A stretch of DNA of 64,000 nt from the NCBI RefSeq assembly GCF_029945895.1, contig NZ_JAQSDL010000092.1, positions 62,001-126,000 on the forward strand. The letters are read 5' to 3'. Under the pieces are notes generated by a model that saw only the letters and a program-made list of their open reading frames with translations, did not search any database and was not told the DNA's origin. Made by a program: the position numbers and the translations under genes. Positions 47,304-56,686 of this stretch are shown here, piece by piece. Source of the DNA: Polaromonas sp. Its GTDB lineage: Bacteria > Pseudomonadota > Gammaproteobacteria > Burkholderiales > Burkholderiaceae_C. Within the stretch, counting starts at the first letter, position 1; each line of letters opens with the position of its first letter.

Positions 47304-49286
47304 ATGTTCGATACCGAGTTCCTGGACATTCCAGCACTGACGGGTGCCGGTGGCAGCGTGCACCTGCCCGGATCCAAAAGCATCTCCAACCGGGTCCTGC
47401 TGCTCGCAGCGCTGAGCCAAGGCCGCACCACGGTGCATGACCTGCTCGCTTCCGACGACACAGCCGTGATGCTTGCCGCCCTGCGACAGCTCGGCTGCAC
47501 GGTGGCGCAAAGCGGCAACAGCGCCGTCATCGACGGCCTGGGCGGCCAGCTGGCGCAAAGGCAGGCCAGGCTCTATCTCGGCAACGCGGGCACCGCCATG
47601 CGGCCGCTGACGGCGGCGCTGGCGCTGCTGGGCGGCGACTTTGAGCTGTCGGGTGTGCCACGCATGCATGAGCGCCCGATCGGCGACCTCGTCGATGCGC
47701 TGCGCGGCCTGGGTTGCGCCATCGACTACCTGGACGACGACGGTTTTCCGCCGCTGCGCATCCGTACCGGCCAACTGACGCTGGATGCGCCCATTCGCGT
47801 GCGTGGCGATGTCTCCAGCCAGTTCCTGACCGCCCTGCTGCTGGCCCTGCCCCTTGTCGCCACACGGGATATTTCCATCGATGTCGTCGGCGAGCTGATC
47901 TCCCGACCGTATATCGAAATCACGTTGAACCTGCTGGCGCGCTTTGGCATCACCGTCCACCGCGAGGGCTGGCAGCGTTTCACCATTCCGGGGGGCAGCC
48001 GCTACCGCTCGCCCGGCGAGATCCATGTCGAAGGGGACGCCTCATCTGCTAGCTATTTCATAGCGCTTGGCGCAATAGCAGCGGGGGCTGAAGGCCAAAA
48101 TGGCATAGAGATTCAGGGCGTGGGCGCAGACTCCATCCAGGGTGATATCCGCTTTGTGGAAGCAGCCCGGATGATGGGCGCCCGCATCGACAGCTCGCCC
48201 AACACCTTGCGCATCTCGCGCGGCGCCTGGCCGCTCAAGGCCGTCACCCTGGACTGCAACCACATCCCCGATGCGGCCATGACACTGGCTGTGATGGCGC
48301 TGTATGCCGACGGCACCACCACGCTGAGCAATATCGCCAGCTGGCGCGTCAAGGAAACCGACCGCATCGCCGCGATGGCCTGCGAGTTGCGCAAGCTGGG
48401 CGCCAACGTGGAGGAAGGTGCCGACTACATCCGCATCACGCCGCCAATCCGGTGGAAAACGGCCGCCATCCACACCTACGACGATCATCGCGTGGCCATG
48501 TGTTTTTCGCTGGCGGCCTTCAACCCGGCACGCCTGCCGGTGCGCATTCTGGATCCGAAATGTGTCGCCAAGACCTTTCCGGACTACTTCGAAGCCCTGT
48601 TATCGGTGTCGGTGACCGAGCGCCGGCTGATCCCGGTGATCTGCGTGGACGGCCCCACCGCGTCGGGCAAAGGCACGCTGGCCGCCCTGGTGGCGCATCG
48701 CCTCGGCTACCACTATCTCGACTCGGGCGCCCTGTACCGCCTGACGGCCTTTGCCGCCGGTCGGGACGGCGTGGCGCTCGATGACGAAGCCGGTGTCGCG
48801 GCCGTTGCGCGCACCCTGCCGGTGCGTTTTCAGGGCGACCAGGTCTTCCTCGGTCAGGAAAACGTCTCGGACGCCATCCGCAGCGAAGCCGCTGGCATGG
48901 CCGCCTCCCGGGTGTCGGTGCATCCTGCCGTGCGCGACGCCCTGACCGAGCTGCAGCGGGGCTTTCGGCAGTTGCCCGGACTGGTGGCCGACGGGCGCGA
49001 CATGGGCACCGTGATTTTCCCGGACGCCGCGCTGAAAATCTTCCTGACGGCAAGTGCCCGGCACCGGGCGGAACGGCGCCATAAGCAATTGATTTCAAAG
49101 GGAATTCCGGCTACAATAGCCGCGATTGAGCAGGATTTGGAGGCTAGGGACGCGCGTGACATGTCACGACAATCCGCCCCTTTGAAGCCTGCTGATGACG
49201 CCAGGCCCCTGGACAACTCCGAGCTGTCGATTGAAGAATCGGTAGCCCAGGTGCTGGACTGGTGGCAAGGCAGCCGGCCCTTCTGA
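47304..49286 (+). CDS. aroA-cmk: Fused EPSP synthase and cytidylate kinase
   Basis: A 660-aa bifunctional protein. Residues 1-~435 are AroA (EPSP synthase): [40 protein letters not shown], and the late [20 protein letters not shown]. From ~445 to the end is Cmk: P-loop [30 protein letters not shown] and [16 protein letters not shown]. There is no stop or start between the domains ([20 protein letters not shown]), so it is a true fusion. A family 1 repeat coincides with the AroA codons for [20 protein letters not shown]. An rpsA promoter lies in its 3' end. The fusion is known in this family. Confidence 0.96.
   Translation: MFDTEFLDIPALTGAGGSVHLPGSKSISNRVLLLAALSQGRTTVHDLLASDDTAVMLAALRQLGCTVAQSGNSAVIDGLGGQLAQRQARLYLGNAGTAMRPLTAALALLGGDFELSGVPRMHERPIGDLVDALRGLGCAIDYLDDDGFPPLRIRTGQLTLDAPIRVRGDVSSQFLTALLLALPLVATRDISIDVVGELISRPYIEITLNLLARFGITVHREGWQRFTIPGGSRYRSPGEIHVEGDASSASYFIALGAIAAGAEGQNGIEIQGVGADSIQGDIRFVEAARMMGARIDSSPNTLRISRGAWPLKAVTLDCNHIPDAAMTLAVMALYADGTTTLSNIASWRVKETDRIAAMACELRKLGANVEEGADYIRITPPIRWKTAAIHTYDDHRVAMCFSLAAFNPARLPVRILDPKCVAKTFPDYFEALLSVSVTERRLIPVICVDGPTASGKGTLAALVAHRLGYHYLDSGALYRLTAFAAGRDGVALDDEAGVAAVARTLPVRFQGDQVFLGQENVSDAIRSEAAGMAASRVSVHPAVRDALTELQRGFRQLPGLVADGRDMGTVIFPDAALKIFLTASARHRAERRHKQLISKGIPATIAAIEQDLEARDARDMSRQSAPLKPADDARPLDNSELSIEESVAQVLDWWQGSRPF
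48052..48103 (+). repeat. Family 1 repeat inside aroA
   Basis: GCTATTTCATAGCGCTTGGC, GCA, then GGGGGCTGAAGGCC. Low GC for the gene and three ATA isoleucine codons within 60 bases, rare elsewhere here. It overlays the conserved ASSASYF motif without frameshift. Confidence 0.65.
49089..49117 (+). promoter_or_regulatory. rpsA: Sigma-70 promoter for rpsA inside cmk
   Basis: TTGATT (49089-49094), 17-base spacer, TACAAT (49112-49117). Near-consensus, in an AT-rich patch of an otherwise GC-rich coding sequence. Would give a leader of about 300 bases on rpsA mRNA. Confidence 0.65.
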
Positions 49287-49424
49287 CACTCAACGCACGC
49301 CAGTGCACGGTCAGCGGGATCATTTAACTTAACCGCGGGTCACCCGCACACAACCGCCGCAGTCAGCTCTAAAAACGATAGCAATGGTGCCGTCGGAAAC
49401 CTGCTCTGTGGATTAGGAAAATCA

Positions 49425-51110
49425 ATGTCTGAATCTTTTGCCGCCCTCTTTGAAGAATCGCTGAAACGCTCCGAAATGCGTACGGGCGAAGTCATTACCG
49501 CCGAGGTAGTGCGTATTGATCACAACCACGTGGTTGTGAATGCCGGACTCAAATCCGAGGCTTATGTCCCCCTCGAAGAATTCAAGAACGACCAGGGCGA
49601 ACTCGAAGTCCAGGTCGGCGACTTTGTTTCCGTGGCCATCGACTCGGTCGAAAACGGTTACGGCGACACCCTGCTCTCCCGCGACAAGGCCAAGCGCCTG
49701 GCTTCGTGGATGAGCCTGGAAAAAGCCCTCGAATCGGGCGAATTTGTCACTGGCCAGACCAGCGGCAAGGTCAAGGGCGGCCTGACCGTTCTGGTCAACG
49801 GCATCCGTGCCTTCCTGCCCGGCTCGCTGATCGACACCCGCCCCGTCAAGGACTTGTCTCCGTACGAGAACAAGACCATGGAATTCAAGGTCATCAAGCT
49901 CGACCGCAAGCGCAACAACGTCGTGCTGTCACGTCGTGCAGTGGTCGAAGCCTCGATGGGCGAGGAACGCGCCAAGCTGATGGAAACCCTGAAAGAAGGC
50001 TCTGCCGTCAAGGGCATCGTCAAGAACATCACCGAATACGGTGCCTTCGTGGACCTGGGCGGCATCGACGGCCTGCTGCACATCACCGACATGGCATGGC
50101 GCCGTGTGCGTCACCCGAGCGAAGTGGTGACGGCTGGCCAGGAAATCGTGGCCAAGATCCTGAAGTTCGACACCGAGAAAAACCGTGTCTCGCTGGGTCT
50201 GAAGCAGATGGGCGACGACCCATGGATGGGCGTGAACCGCCGCTACCCGCAAGGCACGCGCCTCTTCGGCAAGATCACCAACATCGCCGACTACGGCGCG
50301 TTTGTCGAACTCGAGCCAGGCATCGAAGGCCTGGTCCACGTGTCCGAAATGGACTGGACCAACAAGAACGTGGCCCCGAGCAAGCTCGTCAACCTCGGCG
50401 ACGAAGTCGAAGTCATGGTTCTGGAAATCGACGAAGACAAGCGCCGCATCAGCCTGGGCATGAAGCAGTGCAAGGCCAACCCGTGGCAAGAGTTCGCGCA
50501 GGACACCAAGCGCGGCGACCGCGTCAAGGGCCCGATCAAGTCGATCACCGATTTCGGCGTCTTTGTGGGCCTGGCTGCCGGCATCGACGGCCTGGTGCAC
50601 CTCTCCGACCTCTCGTGGAACGAACCCGGCGAAGCCGCCGTTCGCAACTACAAAAAGGGCCAGGAAGTCGAAGCCATCGTGCTGGCAGTCGATGTGGACC
50701 GCGAGCGTATCTCCCTGGGTATCAAGCAGCTTGATTCCGACCCGTTCACCACCTTCGTGTCGATCAACGACAAGGGTGCGGTTGTGACCGGCAAGGTCAA
50801 GACGGTTGACGCCAAGGGCGCAGAGATCGATCTGGGCGAAGACATCATCGGTTACCTGCGTGCCAGCGAAATCAGCCGTGACCGCGTCGAAGACGCGCGC
50901 AACGTTCTGAAAGAAGGCGACGAAGTGTCCGCAGTCGTGGTGAACGTGGATCGCAAGACCCGCAACATCCAGCTGTCGGTCAAGGCCAAGGACAACGTTG
51001 ACCAGCAGGAAGCCATGGCGACCCTGAGCCAGCAGTCTTCGCGTGAAAGCGCCGGCCTGACCAACCTGGGCGCCCTGCTGCGCGCCAAGCTGGACAACAA
51101 CGAGAAGTAA
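49425..51110 (+). CDS. rpsA: 30S ribosomal protein S1
   Basis: Binds mRNA and promotes translation initiation on the 30S subunit. The 561-aa protein has six S1 repeats; repeats 3-6 carry the typical [40 protein letters not shown] and [20 protein letters not shown] patterns. Start ATG 49425 has AGGAAAATCA upstream (weak Shine-Dalgarno, common for rpsA). The leader 49287-49424 has a possible GCGGGTCACCCGC hairpin and may bind S1 for autogenous control (inferred from E. coli). Followed by a terminator-like hairpin and ihfB. Confidence 0.98.
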   Translation: MSESFAALFEESLKRSEMRTGEVITAEVVRIDHNHVVVNAGLKSEAYVPLEEFKNDQGELEVQVGDFVSVAIDSVENGYGDTLLSRDKAKRLASWMSLEKALESGEFVTGQTSGKVKGGLTVLVNGIRAFLPGSLIDTRPVKDLSPYENKTMEFKVIKLDRKRNNVVLSRRAVVEASMGEERAKLMETLKEGSAVKGIVKNITEYGAFVDLGGIDGLLHITDMAWRRVRHPSEVVTAGQEIVAKILKFDTEKNRVSLGLKQMGDDPWMGVNRRYPQGTRLFGKITNIADYGAFVELEPGIEGLVHVSEMDWTNKNVAPSKLVNLGDEVEVMVLEIDEDKRRISLGMKQCKANPWQEFAQDTKRGDRVKGPIKSITDFGVFVGLAAGIDGLVHLSDLSWNEPGEAAVRNYKKGQEVEAIVLAVDVDRERISLGIKQLDSDPFTTFVSINDKGAVVTGKVKTVDAKGAEIDLGEDIIGYLRASEISRDRVEDARNVLKEGDEVSAVVVNVDRKTRNIQLSVKAKDNVDQQEAMATLSQQSSRESAGLTNLGALLRAKLDNNEK

Positions 51111-51126
51111 ACCGGACTTCCGAGAC

Positions 51127-51164
51127 ATGGCGTGCCCGCTCCCCGGAACGGCACGCCATTTCTC
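51127..51164 (+). terminator. Hairpin between rpsA and ihfB
   Basis: Perfect 10-bp arms ATGGCGTGCC / GGCACGCCAT with a 13-base loop, then TTTCT. Could be an attenuator, so that ihfB is made at lower level than S1. Confidence 0.65.
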
Positions 51165-51179
51165 TGTCCCCTGATTTTT

Positions 51180-51491
51180 ATGACCCGAAGCGATCTTGTC
51201 GAGGAACTGGCTGCACGTTTCAGCCAGCTGACCCACCGCGATGCCGAATATGCCGTCAAGACAATTCTTGACGCCATGAGCGATGCGCTGGTGCGTGGGC
51301 ACCGCATAGAGATTCGTGGTTTTGGCAGTTTTTCGATCAACCGGCGCCCGCCGCGCATGGGTCGTAACCCGCGCTCTGGCGAAAGCGTTGCGATCCCGGA
51401 AAAACGTGTTCCCCATTTCAAGCCGGGCAAAGCCCTGCGCGAAGCGGTGGATACCCGGACCGAAGAAATGCTGGCACCTCCTGTCAAATAG
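51180..51491 (+). CDS. ihfB: Integration host factor beta subunit
   Basis: DNA-bending nucleoid protein, heterodimer with IhfA. The 103-aa protein has the HU/IHF fold: [20 protein letters not shown], the family signature [20 protein letters not shown] with the intercalating Pro, and [20 protein letters not shown] commonly helps NtrC loop onto sigma-54 promoters such as that of glnA. ATG 51180; next gene lapA starts 52 bases later. Confidence 0.97.
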   Translation: MTRSDLVEELAARFSQLTHRDAEYAVKTILDAMSDALVRGHRIEIRGFGSFSINRRPPRMGRNPRSGESVAIPEKRVPHFKPGKALREAVDTRTEEMLAPPVK

Positions 51492-51543
51492 CAGCGTCCC
51501 GCCTGGTGCTGGCTACAATTGCCGGACCACAAGGGGACCTGCA

Positions 51544-51816
51544 GTGAAATACCTCATGTGGCTGCTCAAGGCAGCCATTTTTTTTACGCTTTTTGCGTTT
51601 GCGCTGAACAACCAGCAAGCCGTTTCCGTGTATTTCTTTTTCGGCACGCTCTGGCAGGCGCCCCTTGTGCTGGTGGTGCTGGTCACCTTTGCCTGCGGAC
51701 TGGCCACCGGCGTCCTGATGATGATGCCGCGTTGGTGGAAAAAACGCAGAAGCGCGCGGGCCAGCCAGCAGAGCCAGCTCGGCGAACACCCCTCCACCAT
51801 GCACCATGGACTTTGA
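51544..51816 (+). CDS. lapA: LapA domain inner-membrane protein
   Basis: A 90-aa membrane protein (DUF1049/LapA) with two helices (AAIFFTLFAFALNNQQAVSV and APLVLVVLVTFACGLATGVL). Works with LapB in control of lipopolysaccharide assembly. GTG start 51544 is supported by AAGGGG 7 bases upstream; an in-frame ATG at 51556 is alternative. The last 11 bases overlap the lapB start. Confidence 0.9.
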   Translation: MKYLMWLLKAAIFFTLFAFALNNQQAVSVYFFFGTLWQAPLVLVVLVTFACGLATGVLMMMPRWWKKRRSARASQQSQLGEHPSTMHHGL

Positions 51817-52951
51817 TTTCACCTGGGTTTTGCTCGGGTTTCCGATTGCCTTCACGCTGGGCTGGCTGGCGTCACGGCTGGACCTGAGACAGCTGCGGAT
51901 CGAAAACCGGCAGGCGCCCAAGGCCTACTTTCGTGGCCTCAATTTCCTGCTCAACGAGCAGCAGGACCAGGCGATTGACGCCTTCATCGAGGCCGTCCAG
52001 AACGACCCCGACACCTCCGAGCTGCATTTCGCGCTGGGCAACCTGTTTCGCCGCCGTGGCGAGTACGAGCGGGCCGTTCGGGTCCATGAACACCTGATGT
52101 CGCGCGGTGACCTGACCCAGACCGAGCGCGACCGCGCACAACACGCGTTGGCGCTCGACTTCCTGAAAGCCGGCCTGCTGGACCGCGCGGAGGTGGCGCT
52201 GCGCAAGCTCGAAGGCACGACTTACGAGGAAGAAGCCCGGCTGGCGCGGCTGTCGATTTACGAGCGTTCGCGCGACTGGGCCCATGCCACGGAAATCGCC
52301 GGCAAGCTTGACAGCGCCAGCCATGGCAGCTTCAGCGGCCGCCAGGCCCACTACCTGTGTGAGCAGGCCCAGGCTGCCTGCGCGTCCGGCGACACGGCGC
52401 AGGCGCTGGACACGCTGCAACAGGCGGTCAAGCTGGCACCGGCTTCACCGCGCCCGCTGATCGATCTGGCCAAACTGCAAAGCCAGCTGGGCCGGCACCA
52501 GGATGCTTTCGAGACCCTGCTCAAACTTGAAAAAACCGCGCCGCAGGCGTTGCCACTGGCAGCAGGACTGCTGGGCAACCTTGCACAGCAAGGCGGCCAG
52601 CAACAGAAGGCCGTTGACCTGCTGCAGGCCAGTTATGCGAACATGCCATCCATTGACGTGGTTGAAGCCATCATCAAGATCGACACCCAACCCGGCGAGC
52701 CACGCGACCGTTATGTCCAGCACCTGGAGCGCGAGGCCTCGCTGGTAGCTGCCGCAAAATGGCTTGCAGGTGAAAAGTTCGGCGACGATCATCAACGCGC
52801 GTTGGTTCAGCGTGCGCTGGACAAAGCCACCAAACCCCTGATGCGTTACCGCTGCGCCGCCTGCGGTTTCGAAGCGACCCAACACTTCTGGCACTGCCCC
52901 GGCTGCCAGGCCTGGGACAGCTATCCTGCGCGCCGTATTGAAGAGTTATGA
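51806..52951 (+). CDS. lapB: LPS assembly protein LapB
   Basis: Inner-membrane TPR protein (YciM) that directs LpxC degradation by FtsH and coordinates lipid A synthesis. The 381-aa protein has an N-terminal anchor (WVLLGFPIAFTLGWLASRL), about eight TPR helices pairs (e.g. AYFRGLNFLLNEQQDQAIDA, ELHFALGNLFRRRGEYERAV) and a C-terminal rubredoxin-type zinc site (YRCAACGF and HCPGCQAWDSY). It overlaps lapA by 11 bases. hldE and hldD follow, so LPS functions are grouped. Confidence 0.95.
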   Translation: MDFDFTWVLLGFPIAFTLGWLASRLDLRQLRIENRQAPKAYFRGLNFLLNEQQDQAIDAFIEAVQNDPDTSELHFALGNLFRRRGEYERAVRVHEHLMSRGDLTQTERDRAQHALALDFLKAGLLDRAEVALRKLEGTTYEEEARLARLSIYERSRDWAHATEIAGKLDSASHGSFSGRQAHYLCEQAQAACASGDTAQALDTLQQAVKLAPASPRPLIDLAKLQSQLGRHQDAFETLLKLEKTAPQALPLAAGLLGNLAQQGGQQQKAVDLLQASYANMPSIDVVEAIIKIDTQPGEPRDRYVQHLEREASLVAAAKWLAGEKFGDDHQRALVQRALDKATKPLMRYRCAACGFEATQHFWHCPGCQAWDSYPARRIEEL

Positions 52952-52963
52952 AAAAGCTAGGCA

Positions 52964-53036
52964 CACCCCGTGGAGGCTTCGCCTCCTCCCCCTTGCAGGG
53001 GCAACAGCTGTGGCCCGGCAAAGCCGGTTCCACGCT
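52964..53036 (+). repeat. Hairpin-rich intergenic repeat between lapB and hldE
   Basis: Three small hairpins: GGAGGC-TTC-GCCTCC, CCCCTTGCAGGGG and CCGGC-AAA-GCCGG. The CCGGCAAAGCCGG part is shared (inverted) with the long family 2 repeats; the rest differs. Could also act as a terminator or mRNA stabiliser. Confidence 0.6.
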
Positions 53037-53060
53037 GTTCCCGTTTGAAGATAACTACGC

Positions 53061-54005
53061 ATGACCGCTTCAAAACTATCCCGTGAACAGCTCGCCAAGG
53101 CCTGCGTGCTGGTGGTTGGCGATGCCATGCTGGACCGCTACTGGTACGGCGCGGTGGACCGGATCTCGCCGGAAGCGCCTGTTCCCGTGGTGCGGGTCAC
53201 GCGCCAGGAAGAACGCATGGGCGGCGCGGCCAACGTGGCCTACAACATTGTGACCGTGGGCGCGCGCGCCTCGCTGCTGAGTGTGGTCGGCGACGACGAA
53301 GCCAGCCACCAGCTCGAGGCCCTGGTGGCCGGCTCGGGCATCACACCCTGCTTTGGTCGCGACCCGCAGCTCAAGACCACGGTCAAGCTGCGCGTGATCG
53401 GCCGCCAGCAACAGTTGTTGCGCCTGGATTTTGAAAATACGCCCGAGAACGAAGTGCTGGCCTCGCAGTCGGCCGAGTTCGAAAAACTGCTGCCGGCGCA
53501 TGACACGGTTCTGTTCTCCGACTACGGCAAGGGCGGGCTGGCGCACATCGGCCTGATGATTGCGCAGGCCCGAGCCGCCGGCAAGGTGGTGCTGGTCGAC
53601 CCCAAGGGCTCGGACTACTCGCGCTACCAGAACGCCACAGCGATCACGCCGAACCGCGCCGAACTCGAGCAGGTCATCGGCCCGTGGCAGGATGAAGCCG
53701 ACCTGGAGCGCAAGGCGCAGAACCTGCGCGAGCAGCTCCAGCTGCAGGCGGTGCTGCTGACACGCAGTGAAGAAGGCATGACACTGTTTGACGCCCAGGG
53801 CCAGCTGCATGTGCCGGCGCTGGCGCGCGAAGTTTTCGACGTCACCGGAGCCGGCGACACCGTGATCGGCACCCTGGCCGCCATGGCAGCCGCCGGCCTG
53901 AGCCTGCGCGAAGCCGTCCCGGTGGCCAACCGCGCCGGCGGCATCGTGGTCGGCAAATTCGGCACGGCGACGGTCAGCTACGGCGAGCTGTTTGCCGCGC
54001 CCTGA
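53061..54005 (+). CDS. rfaE1: D-glycero-beta-D-manno-heptose-7-phosphate kinase (HldE/RfaE domain I)
   Basis: PfkB-family kinase that makes heptose 1,7-bisphosphate for LPS inner core. The 314-aa protein has [20 protein letters not shown], the [12 protein letters not shown] segment and the catalytic anion-hole motif [15 protein letters not shown]. It has only the kinase domain; the adenylyltransferase domain (RfaE2) that is fused in E. coli HldE is absent here and must be elsewhere. Starts 109 bases after lapB, followed by hldD at 16 bases. Confidence 0.95.
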   Translation: MTASKLSREQLAKACVLVVGDAMLDRYWYGAVDRISPEAPVPVVRVTRQEERMGGAANVAYNIVTVGARASLLSVVGDDEASHQLEALVAGSGITPCFGRDPQLKTTVKLRVIGRQQQLLRLDFENTPENEVLASQSAEFEKLLPAHDTVLFSDYGKGGLAHIGLMIAQARAAGKVVLVDPKGSDYSRYQNATAITPNRAELEQVIGPWQDEADLERKAQNLREQLQLQAVLLTRSEEGMTLFDAQGQLHVPALAREVFDVTGAGDTVIGTLAAMAAAGLSLREAVPVANRAGGIVVGKFGTATVSYGELFAAP

Positions 54006-54021
54006 AAGACAAGGAACAAAT

Positions 54022-55038
54022 ATGAAAATAGTGGTTACCGGCGCAGCGGGGTTTATTGGCGCCAACCTCATCAAGGGGCTGAACGCTCGCGGCATCGACA
54101 ACATCATTGCCGTCGATGACCTGACCGACGGCGACAAGTTCCGCAACCTGGCCGACCTGCAGATCGCCGACTACATTGACGCCGACGATTTCTACGAGCT
54201 GTTTGCCGAATCCGCCTTTGGCAATGTCGAGGCGGTTTTCCACGAGGGCGCCTGCAGCGACACCATGGAGCCCGACGGCAAGTACATGATGGACAACAAC
54301 TACGCGCTGTCCTGCGACCTGTTTGCGGCCTGCCAGGAGCAACGCACCCGGCTGCTCTACGCCTCCTCGGCCGCAACCTATGGCGGTTCAAGCACCTTCC
54401 GCGAGTCGCCCGAGTTCGAAAAGCCGCTCAATGTCTACGGCTACTCCAAGCTGCTGTTCGACCAGCGGCTGCGGCGCGAACTGGGGGCCGACTTTTCCGG
54501 CACGGCCACCCAGGTCGCGGGTTTTCGCTATTTCAATGTGTACGGACCGCGCGAGCAGCACAAGGGGCGCATGGCCAGCGTCGCCTTTCACCAGTTCAAC
54601 CAGTTCCGCGCCGAGGGCAAGGTCAAGCTGTTCGGCGAGTACGGCGGTTATGGCCGGGGCGGGCAGATGCGCGACTTCGTCTTCATCGACGACGTCGTGG
54701 CTGTCAATCTCTGGTTTTTCGACAACCCCCGGAAGTCCGGCCTTTTCAACCTCGGCACCGGCCGCGCTCAGCCCTTCAACGATGTGGCGCTGGCCGTCGT
54801 CAACACCCTGCGCCAGCAACAGGGCGATGCCCCGCTGACCCTGGAAGAAGCTGCCCACGGCAGCCTGATCGACTACATCGACTTCCCGGCCGCGCTGGTC
54901 GGCAAGTACCAGAGTTACACCCAGGCCGACCTGACGGCCCTGCGCGCAGCCGGCTGCCAGCATGCCTTTGCCGATGTGCAGACCGGTGTAGCGGCCTACA
55001 TGCGTGCCTTGACCGAGGGCGAAGCCGCCAGAGCGTGA
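54022..55038 (+). CDS. hldD: ADP-L-glycero-D-manno-heptose-6-epimerase
   Basis: Last step of ADP-heptose synthesis for LPS. The 338-aa SDR-family protein has the NADP Rossmann motif [16 protein letters not shown], the Ser in [10 protein letters not shown], the catalytic YGYSKLLFD (YxxxK) and [20 protein letters not shown] with [15 protein letters not shown] 54022 is preceded by AAGGAACAAAT. Convergent with the cytochrome gene, 22 bases between stops. Confidence 0.97.
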   Translation: MKIVVTGAAGFIGANLIKGLNARGIDNIIAVDDLTDGDKFRNLADLQIADYIDADDFYELFAESAFGNVEAVFHEGACSDTMEPDGKYMMDNNYALSCDLFAACQEQRTRLLYASSAATYGGSSTFRESPEFEKPLNVYGYSKLLFDQRLRRELGADFSGTATQVAGFRYFNVYGPREQHKGRMASVAFHQFNQFRAEGKVKLFGEYGGYGRGGQMRDFVFIDDVVAVNLWFFDNPRKSGLFNLGTGRAQPFNDVALAVVNTLRQQQGDAPLTLEEAAHGSLIDYIDFPAALVGKYQSYTQADLTALRAAGCQHAFADVQTGVAAYMRALTEGEAARA

Positions 55039-55060
55039 ACTGCCTGCGACCGGCTTCCCG

Positions 55061-55411
55061 TCAGCGCGGATGGGCCGGTGCGGTGGCCTCTGCCGTTGAA
55101 GCGCCATCGGCCTGCGGCTCGGGGAAACGGTAATACAGGTTGTTGAGGTAGTGCACCACGTCGGTCACGTCCTCTTCGCGCCAGCCCAGCCCCGAGGTGT
55201 TCTGCCAGCGCTCGACTTCGGCCTTGAGACTGGCCCAATTGCTGGCCGCCTTCCTGTCGCGCCAATGAAGCTGGCTGTTGTGGCAGCCAATGCAATGTGT
55301 CGAATACAGCAGTTCGCCGCGCAGGGCGTCGGTTTTTGTCCGGGCAGCCACAGGCCCGGGAAGACCCCAGAGAGCAATCACAAGAACGGCAAACCACTTT
55401 TGAATCGTCAC
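55061..55411 (-). CDS. Exported monoheme cytochrome c without Met ligand
   Basis: A 116-aa periplasmic c-type cytochrome: signal peptide (WFAVLVIALWGLPGPVAA), heme motif CIGCH in LLYSTHCIGCHNSQLHWRD. Later VTDVVHYLNNLYYRFPEP is typical of a small betaproteobacterial family. There is no methionine after residue 1, so the sixth iron ligand cannot be Met; a His (HNSQLH, VVHYL) or an open site is likely. Partner unknown. Upstream, divergent order, is none; the CBS gene follows in transcription order from the other side (55422). Confidence 0.9.
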   Translation of the reverse strand: MTIQKWFAVLVIALWGLPGPVAARTKTDALRGELLYSTHCIGCHNSQLHWRDRKAASNWASLKAEVERWQNTSGLGWREEDVTDVVHYLNNLYYRFPEPQADGASTAEATAPAHPR

Positions 55412-55421
55412 GGGGATCTCC

Positions 55422-55874
55422 TCAAGCGCGCTGCTCGAATTCCCGGTCCCTGGCGCCGATCACTCCGGCGGCCAGGTCGGCCAGCTCCCGGGTCAACAGC
55501 TCCAGGATGTCCTCCATCGTGACAACGCCCGTCAGCCGTCCCGCCTCATCAACAATGACCAGCCGGCGCAGCCGGTGCCTGCGCATCAGTGCCACCGCGT
55601 CCATCGCATCCATCTCCGGGGTCGCCTGAACAAGCTCAACGGACATGACGTCGCCAGCGGTGAAGACCTCGGGGTCCAGCCCTTCGGCCATGAGGGCGAG
55701 CACCAGGTCCCTGTCGGTCAGGATGCCGACCGGCCGGCCCTTTTGCGCCGCATCGACGACGACGAGCGCGCCAACATGGTGCTTGCGCATCAGCTGGGCG
55801 GCCACAGCCGCCGGGGTCTCGGGCTCGACCACGGCCACCACGGCGGTTGCAAAGTCTTTCAAACGAGTGGGCAT
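55422..55874 (-). CDS. Tandem CBS domain protein
   Basis: A 150-aa Bateman-type protein with two CBS motifs: ETPAAVAAQLMRKHHVGALV then RPVGILTDRDLVLALMAEG, and EMDAMDAVALMRRHRLRRLV with LTGVVTMEDILELLTREL. Start ATG 55874 has AAAAGGAGCGG upstream; the longer reading frame to 56051 lacks support. It lies 10 bases upstream of the cytochrome gene, same strand, so co-transcribed. A second CBS protein is at 12475. Ligand unknown. Confidence 0.88.
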   Translation of the reverse strand: MPTRLKDFATAVVAVVEPETPAAVAAQLMRKHHVGALVVVDAAQKGRPVGILTDRDLVLALMAEGLDPEVFTAGDVMSVELVQATPEMDAMDAVALMRRHRLRRLVIVDEAGRLTGVVTMEDILELLTRELADLAAGVIGARDREFEQRA

Positions 55875-56071
55875 TTTCCGCTCCTTTTCGCTGCCTGAAG
55901 GCGTCTTTGTGGCGATACTGCAGCTTATGCCTTTCCCGGCGCCTGCATCGTTGATCCAGCGCAAATACCCGGGCCGGTCAACCCGGCTGCTGCAACAGCC
56001 GTTAAATGCGGGACATCCTGGTTCACGGGAGGGATCACCCGCTTCAACCATCCATTTTGAGGAGCTTCCTG

Positions 56072-56563
56072 ATGTTCAAGAAACTGCTGGCCTTCGTGGC
56101 CACCATGTATGTCGCCATGGCCTTTGCCGCCGTCGACGTCAACACCGCCACAACGGCCGAACTCGACAGCATCAAGGGCATCGGCCCCGTCAAATCCGCC
56201 CTGATCATGGCCGAACGCAAGAAGACGCCGTTCAAGGACTGGAATGACTTTGTCACCCGCGTCAAGGGTGTGGGCACCGACAGCGCCGCCAAGTTTTCCG
56301 CCGACGGCCTGACCGTCAATGGCACCAGCTACAAGGCCGGCGGCAAAGCAGGCGTCAAAGCCGACAAGCCGGTGACTGAAAAAGCCAAGGATGCCGCGGT
56401 CGCCACCAAGGACGCCGTCAAGGGCGCGGCCATGGCCACCAAAGATGCAGCCAAGGAAACCGCCAAGGACGTCAAGGCCGCCGTGACCCCCAAACCCGAC
56501 ACCAAAGCCGAAGTCAAAGCCGACGTGAAGGCCGGCGCCAAGACCGAGCCCGCCAAGAAGTAA
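56072..56563 (+). CDS. ComEA-like helix-hairpin-helix protein with Lys/Ala-rich tail
   Basis: A 163-aa exported protein: signal peptide (MFKKLLAFVATMYVAMAFAA), then a ComEA-type helix-hairpin-helix DNA-binding domain (DVNTATTAELDSIKGIGPVK and FVTRVKGVG). The C-terminal ~75 residues are a low-complexity basic tract of KDA/KEA repeats (EKAKDAAVATKDAVKG, KDAAKETAKDVKAAV) like histone H1 or LEA tails. The HHH suggests DNA binding in the periplasm, as ComEA in DNA uptake, but the tail is not standard. TGAGGAGC precedes the start. Confidence 0.85.
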   Translation: MFKKLLAFVATMYVAMAFAAVDVNTATTAELDSIKGIGPVKSALIMAERKKTPFKDWNDFVTRVKGVGTDSAAKFSADGLTVNGTSYKAGGKAGVKADKPVTEKAKDAAVATKDAVKGAAMATKDAAKETAKDVKAAVTPKPDTKAEVKADVKAGAKTEPAKK

Positions 56564-56583
56564 GCGCGCCGCGCCTGGGAAAC

Positions 56584-56606
56584 AACCCGCCTTGTGCGGG
56601 TTTTTT
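56584..56606 (+). terminator. Terminator after the HHH gene
   Basis: AACCCGC-CTTGT-GCGGGTT followed by TTTT, 21 bases past the stop. Confidence 0.9.
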
Positions 56607-56686
56607 CATGCCTTTTCGGCCGCCAGCCCTTATGCCACAAGCGCAAACAGCTATCGAAAACAGAGCGCGTCAGGAAACGTCCCCGG

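Noticed and set aside
49367..49395. Family 1 repeat in the rpsA leader (GCTCTAAAAACGATAGCAATGG)
   Set aside because: Only a loose match to the stem and no distal block; resemblance is not better than chance.
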